This document shows positions 1 through 5,001 of a DNA stretch of 5,001 nucleotides, one piece after another. The notes beneath the pieces were generated by a model, which ran no database searches, was not told the DNA's origin, and worked only from the letters and a program-made list of their open reading frames with translations. The stretch is from Oscillospiraceae bacterium (GTDB taxonomy: Bacteria; Bacillota; Clostridia; UBA1381), in assembly GCA_020860985.1 (NCBI GenBank), contig JAJBTG010000160.1, forward strand, positions 2,358-7,358, given 5' to 3'. The translations under genes and the position numbers were made by a program. Every line of letters starts with the position of its first letter. Positions within the stretch are counted from its first letter, which is position 1.

Positions 1-1
1 A

Positions 2-199
2 ATCGTTTCAGGCTTAAGTGAGCGCGATATGGTACGAACGCTTAATACTGAGTCGTCAAGCGCCAATGCATCATTCGGTTCGGGCGAGTCAGAGGAAATG
101 CAGCAAATGAACGGAATGATGGGCGGCGGTATGTCCGGCGGCGGCATGGGCGGCGGTATATTCGGCGGTGGCGGCGGCGGAATGCCCGGCGGCAGGTAA
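2..199 (+). CDS. C-terminal fragment of ABC efflux adaptor (MacA/YknX-like membrane-fusion protein)
   Basis: Only the last 65 codons are in the window; the 5' end lies upstream, so this is a partial gene. The frame is open from position 2 to the TAA at 197-199. Its first residues, IVSGLSERDMVRTL, resemble the last beta-strand segment of HlyD/MacA-type adaptor proteins, where a 'V.SGL.EGD.V' stretch is common. A Ser/Glu-rich linker follows, then a low-complexity tail with 18 Gly and 7 Met in the last 33 residues. Adaptors of this family are anchored in the cytoplasmic membrane and assemble with a MacB-type permease, extending outside the cell in Gram-positives. The next two genes encode exactly the matching ATPase and permease, 17 nt downstream, which is the main support for the call. 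B. subtilis YknX-YknY-YknZ has the same gene order. The family assignment is an inference from a short C-terminus plus context. Confidence 0.75.
   Translation: MVSGLSERDMVRTLNTESSSANASFGSGESEEMQQMNGMMGGGMSGGGMGGGIFGGGGGGMPGGR
98..196 (+). repeat. Low-complexity GGC/GGT-rich tract encoding the Gly/Met-rich adaptor tail
   Basis: This is the GC-richest part of the window. It is made of short GGC/GGT/GGA codon runs broken up by ATG codons, encoding units such as MMGGG, MSGGG and MGGG. It lies in frame with the adaptor and runs to its stop codon. Such simple tracts can vary in length between strains by replication slippage. No function is visible; the tail is probably disordered. Confidence 0.7.
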
Positions 200-202
200 A
201 GC

Positions 203-210
203 GGAGGTGA
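203..210 (+). promoter_or_regulatory. Ribosome binding site of the ABC ATPase gene
   Basis: GGAGGTGA is a near-perfect anti-16S match located 6 nt before the ATG at 217. It fixes that start and makes separate strong initiation of the ATPase likely, in addition to any coupling with the adaptor gene. Confidence 0.85.
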
Positions 211-216
211 TAAGAT

Positions 217-978
217 ATGCCACCACTTGTTGAACTAAAAAATGTTTACAAAATTTATCACATGGGTGATACGGAAATCCACGCTCTCGACGGAATATCG
301 CTTGTTATAGAAAAGGGAGAATTTGTGGCGATAGTCGGACAGTCCGGTTCGGGTAAATCAACCTGCATGAATATTATCGGCTGTCTGGACGTTGCCTCAA
401 AAGGCTCATATAAGCTCAACGGAAGAGCGATAACCAATTATACGCAGGATGAGCTTGCGGATGTTAGAAATAAAATGCTCGGTTTTATTTTCCAGCAGTA
501 CAATCTTCTGCCAAAGCTGACGGTGCTTGAAAATGTTGCATTGCCGCTTTTATACGCGGGGGTTAAGGACTCGGAGCAGAAGGAGCGCGCCTTGAGATCG
601 CTTGACAGAGTAGGATTGAGGTCAAAGGCGGGCAACTATCCGTCGCAGCTATCCGGCGGTCAGCAGCAGAGGGTTTCCATAGCAAGGGCGCTTGTGGGCG
701 ACCCATCGGTAATTCTCGCGGATGAACCGACGGGCGCGTTGGATTCAAGAACGGGCAGAGAGGTTATGATGTTTTTGCAGCAGCTTAACAGTGAGGGAAA
801 CACCATTATTCTTATCACGCACGACAACTCAATAGCCGCGACCGCTAAAAGGATAATCAGAATAACCGACGGACACATTGTGTATGACGGACCCGCAGAG
901 GGCGATATTACCGTAATGAATCAGCATGGTGCCGGCGAAGAAGCTCCCGAGGACGAAAGAGCAAAGGGGGCTACCTAA
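217..978 (+). CDS. ABC transporter ATP-binding protein, MacB/LolD/YknY type
   Basis: This 253-residue cytoplasmic ATPase should power the permease encoded next. All nucleotide-binding motifs are intact: Walker A GQSGSGKST (residues 41-49), the Q-loop in FIFQQYNLLP (Gln93), the signature LSGGQQQR (145-152), Walker B VILADEP (165-171, catalytic Glu170), D-loop ALDS (174-177) and H-loop THD (His202). The N-terminus (LVELKNVYKIYHMGDTEIHAL) and the LSGGQQQRVSIARAL and ADEPTGALDS stretches are typical of the MacB/LolD/FtsE subfamily rather than of importers. Homologues usually end near residue 225-230; here about 25 acidic, Glu/Asp-rich residues follow (roughly 229-253), a tail of unknown role. The ATG at 217 has a strong ribosome binding site. 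The gene lies 17 nt after the adaptor, and its stop overlaps the permease start (TAATG), so the three genes form an operon. The substrate cannot be read from the ATPase. YknY is the nearest named parallel, but orthology is not shown. Confidence 0.96.
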   Translation: MPPLVELKNVYKIYHMGDTEIHALDGISLVIEKGEFVAIVGQSGSGKSTCMNIIGCLDVASKGSYKLNGRAITNYTQDELADVRNKMLGFIFQQYNLLPKLTVLENVALPLLYAGVKDSEQKERALRSLDRVGLRSKAGNYPSQLSGGQQQRVSIARALVGDPSVILADEPTGALDSRTGREVMMFLQQLNSEGNTIILITHDNSIAATAKRIIRITDGHIVYDGPAEGDITVMNQHGAGEEAPEDERAKGAT

Positions 979-2153
979 TGAGTTTATGGAAAACCTTTAA
1001 AATGGCTATGCAGAGCGTATTAAGCAACAGGCTTCGTTCGGTGCTTACGATGCTCGGTATAATAATGGGTATCACGGCGGTTATCGCGCTGGTAAGTCTT
1101 ATGTCGGGACTTACCTCCGAGGTAACAAGCGCGTTTGAGGAAATGGGTATGGAGGCTATATCGGTCTCGATAACGAGCCGAGCATCCACAAAGGAACTCC
1201 CTATTGAGGATGTTGAAGAACTTATGAATGAAAATCCCGATATAATTGCGGGATATTCACCGACAATATCTATGCCGGCGATTATGAAAGACAGTGAAAA
1301 CGAAACCATATCCTCGACCGCAACGGGTATAAACGAGCAGTATCTCGGACTTAAGGACTATAACATAGCCTATGGGCGAGAGCTTACATATATAGACATA
1401 GAGCGCCGACAAAAGGTCTGCGTAATAGGAACATATGTCGCGCAGAATATGTTCGGCGGGGACGCTGTCGGACAGAAGCTTTCACTTTCCGGTACGCCGT
1501 ACACGGTAGTGGGAATTATAGAGGAACAGGACGATTCAACCGAAGGTTCGTCCGACGACATTATATATGTTCCCTATACCGTTGCTATGCACACTACCAG
1601 AACAAATCAAATATCAAGCTATGTTATATACGCGACATCTCAGGATACGGTTGAAACCGCCGAGGACTTGGTAGAGGCAATGTGTTTGAACGCTATAGGC
1701 GACGAGGATTACTATACTATAGTTGCGATGAAATCTGTAGCCGACAGATTATCGGATATTCTTGATAAAATGGAAATGATGCTTATAGCAATCGCCGGAA
1801 TATCACTTGTTGTTGCGGGTATAGGAATAATGAATATTATGCTTGTGTCCGTAACGGAGAGAACAAGGGAGATAGGTATAAGAAAATCTCTCGGAGCGAA
1901 GCAAAGAAATATTCTTACGCAGTTTGTAATGGAAGCCGGAATGTTAAGCTGCATAGGCGGCGTGATTGGAATAATAGTCGGCTCGATTTTGGCGATAGTA
2001 GTCGGAAGGCTTTTGGGAATGTCTATTCTTCCGACAGCCTCGTCCATTCTCGTATCATTTACGGTATCTGCGGCAATCGGCGTATTCTTCGGATTTATGC
2101 CCGCAAGAAAAGCGGCGGCGCTTAATCCTATAGACGCTTTGAGATATGATTAA
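978..2153 (+). CDS. ABC transporter permease, MacB/FtsX-fold (YknZ-like)
   Basis: This 391-residue membrane protein has the MacB layout: a short cytoplasmic N-terminus, a first membrane segment (about residues 21-43), a large extracytoplasmic domain (about 45-265, the MacB_PCD region), then three closely spaced membrane segments (about 267-292, 319-345 and 355-376) forming the FtsX domain. Diagnostic motifs are SVLTMLGIIMGI after the N-terminal amphipathic stretch, TERTREIGIRKSLGAK (293-308) in the loop contacting the ATPase, and the ending FGFMPARKAAALNPIDALRYD (371-391). The family acts as a dimer that transmits ATP-driven movement to the outer domain and adaptor instead of threading substrate through a classic channel. 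Unlike E. coli MacB, the ATPase is a separate gene, as is usual in Firmicutes. The ATG at 978 overlaps the ATPase stop by one base, and AAAGGGGG (963-970) sits 7 nt before it, so translation is probably coupled. Length matches YknZ-type permeases. Cargo is unknown; peptides, toxins or lipophilic drugs are possible. Confidence 0.95.
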   Translation: MSLWKTFKMAMQSVLSNRLRSVLTMLGIIMGITAVIALVSLMSGLTSEVTSAFEEMGMEAISVSITSRASTKELPIEDVEELMNENPDIIAGYSPTISMPAIMKDSENETISSTATGINEQYLGLKDYNIAYGRELTYIDIERRQKVCVIGTYVAQNMFGGDAVGQKLSLSGTPYTVVGIIEEQDDSTEGSSDDIIYVPYTVAMHTTRTNQISSYVIYATSQDTVETAEDLVEAMCLNAIGDEDYYTIVAMKSVADRLSDILDKMEMMLIAIAGISLVVAGIGIMNIMLVSVTERTREIGIRKSLGAKQRNILTQFVMEAGMLSCIGGVIGIIVGSILAIVVGRLLGMSILPTASSILVSFTVSAAIGVFFGFMPARKAAALNPIDALRYD

Positions 2154-2155
2154 TT

Positions 2156-2163
2156 AGGAAGGA
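2156..2163 (+). promoter_or_regulatory. Ribosome binding site that decides the SLH-protein start
   Basis: AGGAAGGA lies in the 12-18 nt gap after the permease stop. Two in-frame ATGs follow, at 2166 and 2172. Aligned to the anti-Shine-Dalgarno sequence, this site leaves almost no spacing for 2166 but a normal distance (8 nt from the last A) for 2172, which also gives a standard Met-Lys-Lys signal-peptide start. The 2166 start adds only Met-Tyr and cannot be excluded. Confidence 0.65.
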
Positions 2164-2171
2164 AAATGTAT

Positions 2172-4625
2172 ATGAAAAAGATAATTTCTGTTATACTGAC
2201 AGCCGTAATGCTTTTATCCGCCGTTCCTGTCATGGCTGACACGGACAGTGACGATGACATTATGGTTCTGCTCTCGGAGCTGAAGATAATGGTCGGCGAC
2301 GGCGACGGAAACCTGCGCTTGGACGATGATGTTTCAAGAGCGGAGTTTGCTAAGATTTCGGTGGCATCATCAACATCCAAAAACACCGTTGCGTCGGGAC
2401 TTAAGGTATCTCCGTTTAAAGACGTTACATATGAGCATTGGTCGGCGCCGTATATAAAGGCGGCGGTTTCGGCGGGAATAGTCGCCGGATATGTTGACGG
2501 AACATTTAAACCCGACAACAATGTTTCCTATGAGGAAGCGATTACAATGATGTTGAAGGTGTTGGGATATACCGACGATGACTTCGGAGTTTCGTGGCCT
2601 TACGGACAAATAGGTCTTGCGGAAAATCTTGAAATCACAAAGAACGTGGACGCGGTTCAGGGAGATATACTGACAAGACGTCAGGTGGCGAACCTTGTAT
2701 ATAACACGCTTGACACCAAAATGAAGGATTCTTCAAGCAAGCTTATTTCCATTTTCGACTGCGAGATAATAGAGGACGTTACAATTATCGCCTCAAACAA
2801 TGAGGACAGCTCGATAGGCATGGATAAGATATATACGACTGCCGGAACATATGAGTATGACGATAACTTCGACAGCGATTATGTCGGCAGACGCGGGGAT
2901 ATGGTGGTTAAAAACGGCGATGATTTTGTTTCGTTTACCCCGCGTGACCAGGAAGTTGAGGAATATCAGGTAACAAATGTTGTGGGAAACGACTTGATTC
3001 TTGACGGAAACATGATGGATATAAATTCCAACACAACGATATACTATAAATCGCAGACCTACACATATGCAACGGCGGTTTCGCAGGCTTCAACGGGCGA
3101 TACCTTCCGCGTTTATCTGAACAAAAACGGCTCGATAGATTACGCGCTTTTGATTGAGGGCGGAAGCAGCTCGGGAATTTCAACCAACGCGCTCGACAGA
3201 TATGTTATTTATTCGCAGCTCAGCGACGCTATTGTCTGCTACAAGAACGGAGCGTTCACGCAGATTGACGTTAAGGACAGCACTACCTGCTATCGCGACA
3301 GCGTTCAAAGCACTTACGGCTCCGTAAAGAGCGAGATGGCAATGGGCGATATTCTGTATATAAAATACGACGGCTCGGATATAGATTATCTCAGCTATGA
3401 AAAGGGAAGCATGGAGGGTCCTGTAAAGGTTACTTCATCCGAGTGGATGAGCGCATTTGACACCAATTCCTCGACCACCGTTATGCGCGGCGGAACCAAG
3501 GTTACATCAAGCGCGATTCAGATAAACGATATAATTTATTACAGCAGCGAGCTGAATATGGTTTTGGCGTATACCGATAAGGTAACCGGCGTTTATGAAA
3601 GCGCGTCGCCGTCGAAGGACGCTCCGACAACGGTTACAATTTCCGGAAAGGAATACAGCATTGAGGGCGTTGACGCATTTAACGCGCTGTCGTCAAGCGG
3701 AAGCTTTAAATACGGCGATACAATAACGGCACTTCTCGGAAGAAATGGCGATATTGCGGGAGTAGTCACCTCCGACGGAACATCTACATCGTCGGCTGTC
3801 GGATATGTTACGGAAGCGGGTAAAAAGGATTTCACAAACGCAAACGGAACAACGTATTCAAGCTATTATATAAAGCTCGTTTCGGCTGACGCGGTTGTGA
3901 ACGAATACGCCACAACCAACGATTACAGCGGATATATAGGTACAGTATGCAAGGTTGCGTTCAGCGATGGAAAAGCATCGGTAACAAAGCAGACCTCGAA
4001 CACGGTAAGCGGCATAGTTGACGGAACGGAATATACAATCGGGTCATACAAGTTTGCGGACAATGTTAAAATCCTCGATACGGTTGTTTCGGATTTATAC
4101 GATGTTGCTCTGTATAAGAGCGTTTACCCGCAAAGACTTGACGGACTTACGATAGCTTCATCGAGCGTTTTGTACTGTGCTAAGAATTCGTCGAATGAAA
4201 TAACGGAAATGATATTAAAGAATGTCACGGGCGATGCGTATAGCTACGGCGTGTTTCTGTCAAGAGCGAACGGCTCGTCGGGATACGTATATACAATCGA
4301 TGTAGACGGTACGCAGCTGACCTACAGTACAACAATGGAGATGGCGTCAAAGGTGGGCTGTAAGGTGGCGTTGAGCAACGGAACTGTGGAAAGAGCGGAA
4401 TCGCTCAAGAGCTACAGCGGAACCGCAACCAAGCTTACGTCTACCACCATAACAATAGGCGGACAGCAGTATAAGCTGAGCGACCGCGTGGCGGTATATC
4501 TAAAAACAAGCACTCTTATGAAAATCCCGATTGACGACGCTATAAACGGAGATTATAAACTCACGGCATATTATGATAAAACAGAAAGCTCGGGAGGAAG
4601 AGTAAGAGTAATCATAGCGGAATAG
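2172..4625 (+). CDS. Secreted SLH-domain cell-surface protein with a long beta-rich repeat region
   Basis: This 817-residue protein is exported and probably wall-bound. Residues 1-22 form a Sec signal peptide: MKK, a hydrophobic core, and likely cleavage after PVMA before DTDSDDD. Three S-layer homology domains follow. SLH1 (about 31-64) carries GDGDGNLRLDDDVSRAEFAK. SLH2 (about 82-133) is the clearest, with FKDV...HW...Y...A...GIVAGYVDGTFKPDNNVSYEEA. SLH3 (about 142-181) is degenerate, ending in LTRRQVANLVYNTL. SLH domains typically bind pyruvylated secondary wall polymer. The rest (about 265-817) is Ser/Thr/Tyr/Asp-rich, predicted beta, and made of diverged repeats (see the separate repeat entry). 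I see no enzyme motif, no LPXTG sorting signal and no C-terminal membrane segment. The gene starts 18 nt after the permease stop with its own ribosome binding site and ends just before a terminator, so it is the last gene of the transporter operon. The start at 2166 is an alternative. The SLH call is firm; the function of the distal region is unknown. Confidence 0.92.
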   Translation: MKKIISVILTAVMLLSAVPVMADTDSDDDIMVLLSELKIMVGDGDGNLRLDDDVSRAEFAKISVASSTSKNTVASGLKVSPFKDVTYEHWSAPYIKAAVSAGIVAGYVDGTFKPDNNVSYEEAITMMLKVLGYTDDDFGVSWPYGQIGLAENLEITKNVDAVQGDILTRRQVANLVYNTLDTKMKDSSSKLISIFDCEIIEDVTIIASNNEDSSIGMDKIYTTAGTYEYDDNFDSDYVGRRGDMVVKNGDDFVSFTPRDQEVEEYQVTNVVGNDLILDGNMMDINSNTTIYYKSQTYTYATAVSQASTGDTFRVYLNKNGSIDYALLIEGGSSSGISTNALDRYVIYSQLSDAIVCYKNGAFTQIDVKDSTTCYRDSVQSTYGSVKSEMAMGDILYIKYDGSDIDYLSYEKGSMEGPVKVTSSEWMSAFDTNSSTTVMRGGTKVTSSAIQINDIIYYSSELNMVLAYTDKVTGVYESASPSKDAPTTVTISGKEYSIEGVDAFNALSSSGSFKYGDTITALLGRNGDIAGVVTSDGTSTSSAVGYVTEAGKKDFTNANGTTYSSYYIKLVSADAVVNEYATTNDYSGYIGTVCKVAFSDGKASVTKQTSNTVSGIVDGTEYTIGSYKFADNVKILDTVVSDLYDVALYKSVYPQRLDGLTIASSSVLYCAKNSSNEITEMILKNVTGDAYSYGVFLSRANGSSGYVYTIDVDGTQLTYSTTMEMASKVGCKVALSNGTVERAESLKSYSGTATKLTSTTITIGGQQYKLSDRVAVYLKTSTLMKIPIDDAINGDYKLTAYYDKTESSGGRVRVIIAE
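2964..4622 (+). repeat. About eight divergent protein repeats in the SLH protein (no named family recognised)
   Basis: Read at protein level, the region after the SLH domains repeats a pattern: a strand with a 'G..Y.I' or similar turn, a polar stretch, then a hairpin of the form 'GD.hhhhh..nG.I.....' (h hydrophobic). Examples are STGDTFRVYLNKNGSIDYAL, AMGDILYIKYDGSDIDYLSY, KYGDTITALLGRNGDIAGVV, KVGCKVALSNGTVERA and INGDYKLTAYYDK. The 'G..Y.I' part is seen as GKEYSI, GTEYTI and GQQYKL. The hairpins start near residues 308, 392, 453, 515, 589, 643, 729 and 793 (numbered from the ATG at 2172), so spacing is about 55-85 residues. Copies near 453, 589 and 643 are degenerate. DNA-level identity is low, so these are old repeats. 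The count is by eye. Confidence 0.55.
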
Positions 4626-4641
4626 GGAATACAATCCCATA

Positions 4642-4673
4642 AAAAATCCCCGCCGAAAAAGGCGGGGATTTTT
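4642..4673 (+). terminator. Rho-independent terminator closing the operon
   Basis: A 13-bp perfect stem has arms at 4642-4654 and 4661-4673 and a 6-nt GAAAAA loop. The GC core is TCCCCGCC paired with GGCGGGGA, flanked by A5 and T5. The T5 run continues into a U-rich stretch (GTGTTCTTTTTT). It begins 16 nt after the stop of the SLH gene. Because an A-run precedes the stem, it should also work for minus-strand transcription arriving from the right. Confidence 0.95.
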
Positions 4674-4736
4674 GTGTTCTTTTTTAAATCGGAGCAATGC
4701 TTCTGCTAAGCTTGCTTATATGGAAAACGATTTATT

Positions 4737-4862
4737 TTACAATATCATAAATGAATCGACATATGATGAAATTGTTTCCTCGCCCTCATCCTGAGGCTGA
4801 CCGATAACTCGAATAATGTTCTCATTATATTCAAATTCTTTTATTTTCCGCTCTTTGTCCAC
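4737..4862 (-). CDS. Possible small protein ORF (41 codons, GTG start), hypothetical or remnant
   Basis: The minus strand is open from a GTG at 4862-4860 to a TAA at 4739-4737. The predicted 41-residue peptide has the composition of a soluble, acidic, real protein and includes KEFEYNENIIRVIGQPQDE, with GAG/GAA-rich, non-repetitive codons. A weak AAAGG lies about 10 nt before the GTG. An in-frame stop lies only six codons upstream of the GTG, so no longer ORF exists. It would be convergent with the SLH gene and share the bidirectional terminator at 4642-4673. I do not recognise a family. It may be a small gene, the decayed end of a former gene, or chance; GTG use, the weak ribosome binding site and short length keep confidence low. 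Confidence 0.27.
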   Translation of the reverse strand: MDKERKIKEFEYNENIIRVIGQPQDEGEETISSYVDSFMIL

Positions 4863-4890
4863 CGATTTTTTACCTTTACTTTACAAAGCT

Positions 4891-4925
4891 TAATAAAAAC
4901 TTTACATATGTTAAGTAAATTATTA
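4891..4925. promoter_or_regulatory. AT-rich dyad upstream of the rightward promoter (possible operator)
   Basis: An inner interrupted palindrome at 4899-4916 reads ACTT-T-ACATATGT-T-AAGT, symmetric except for one T/T pair on each side of the core. Outer arms TAATAA (4891-4896) and TTATTA (4920-4925) flank it almost concentrically. It ends 7 bp before the putative -35 element, a typical place for a regulator site. Nearby TTTAC is repeated at 4875, 4880 and 4901, with GTAAA inverted at 4915. AT-rich DNA makes such symmetry by chance fairly often. Confidence 0.35.
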
Positions 4926-4932
4926 CATGGAT

Positions 4933-4964
4933 TTGACGCGGCTTTCCATTAGATATGGTAGAAT
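4933..4964 (+). promoter_or_regulatory. Probable sigma-A promoter with extended -10, reading out of the window
   Basis: TTGACG (4933-4938) matches five of six -35 bases, and TGGTAGAAT (4956-4964) is an extended -10 with TAGAAT matching five of six bases. The 20-nt spacer is longer than the usual 16-18, so the extended -10 may be doing most of the work. Transcription would start near 4971. No start codon with a ribosome binding site is visible before 5001, so the gene served lies beyond the window. Confidence 0.5.
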
Positions 4965-5001
4965 AATCATGTGAACTAAATAAGAAAAAAATTCACAGGT
5001 A

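Larger units (their letters stand above)
4674..5001. other. AT-rich intergenic region with no secure gene
   Basis: No + strand reading frame longer than about 25 codons with a ribosome binding site is visible, and no tRNA or other structured RNA is recognisable. The region holds a possible 41-codon minus-strand ORF (4737-4862), an AT-rich dyad (4891-4925) and a promoter-like element (4933-4964) directed out of the right end. It therefore probably separates the transporter/SLH operon from a following + strand transcription unit that starts beyond position 5001. Confidence 0.7.

Noticed and set aside
971..1309. A 112-codon minus-strand open frame opposite the start of the permease gene.
   Set aside because: It is antisense to a clear coding gene, its Ile/Ser-rich composition mirrors the other strand's codons, and no ribosome binding site or family motif is visible.
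1712..2047. A 111-codon minus-strand open frame opposite the permease C-terminal membrane domain.
   Set aside because: Its hydrophobic look is the expected mirror of membrane-segment codons; the + strand gene has conserved FtsX motifs here.
2150..2521. A 123-codon minus-strand open frame opposite the SLH domains.
   Set aside because: The + strand has a signal peptide and SLH motifs across the same bases; the antisense frame shows nothing recognisable.
4500..4697. A 65-codon minus-strand frame running through the terminator into the SLH gene.
   Set aside because: It starts with TTG, crosses a strong terminator hairpin and overlaps the end of a well-supported gene.
4697..4794. Two short + strand ATG frames (4697-4750 and 4720-4794) in the intergenic region.
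   Set aside because: They are only 17 and 24 codons long with no suitably spaced ribosome binding site.
4782..4797. A small hairpin, GCCCTCA/TGAGGC with one bulged C.
   Set aside because: The short stem has no T-run, so it is not a terminator, and it falls inside the possible small minus-strand ORF.
4971..4996. GTGAA and TTCAC inverted arms just after the predicted transcription start.
   Set aside because: Five-base arms separated by 16 A-rich bases are expected by chance; the window ends before any riboswitch or leader could be judged.
1..5001. Search for CRISPR arrays, tRNA or rRNA genes, insertion sequences and attachment sites.
   Set aside because: No regularly spaced direct repeats, no cloverleaf or rRNA signatures, no transposase or recombinase motifs and no terminal inverted repeats were seen.

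Overview
The window looks like a chromosomal segment from a Gram-positive, Clostridia-like Firmicute. The reasons are strong GGAGG-type ribosome binding sites, moderate GC with frequent ATA and AGA codons, a MacAB/YknXYZ-type transporter split into separate adaptor, ATPase and permease genes, and a secreted protein with S-layer homology (SLH) domains, which anchor to a Gram-positive-type cell wall polymer. The genus cannot be fixed from the sequence alone.

Layout: everything clearly coding lies on the + strand and reads as one operon. Positions 2-199 hold the C-terminal 65 codons of a membrane-fusion/adaptor (MacA/YknX-type) protein that ends in a Gly/Met-rich tail. The ABC ATPase (217-978) follows after 17 nt. 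The MacB/FtsX-fold permease (978-2153) overlaps the ATPase stop by one base (TAATG). An 817-residue SLH-domain surface protein follows (2172-4625, with an alternative in-frame ATG at 2166). A strong bidirectional-looking hairpin terminator (4642-4673) closes the operon.

The last ~330 bases (4674-5001) have no securely identifiable gene. They contain a small minus-strand ORF with protein-like composition (4737-4862, weakly supported), an AT-rich dyad (4891-4925), and a probable extended -10 promoter (4933-4964) pointing out of the window towards an unseen + strand gene.

Functional reading: the adaptor, ATPase and permease should form one tripartite ABC assembly at the cytoplasmic membrane, of the kind that exports or removes peptides, toxins or lipophilic compounds. 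The co-transcribed SLH protein should be secreted by Sec and held on the cell wall by its N-terminal SLH domains, displaying a long beta-rich region built of about eight divergent repeats. The unusual points are the pairing of this transporter with a wall-anchored repeat protein, the uncharacterised repeat region, and the Gly/Met-rich adaptor tail.
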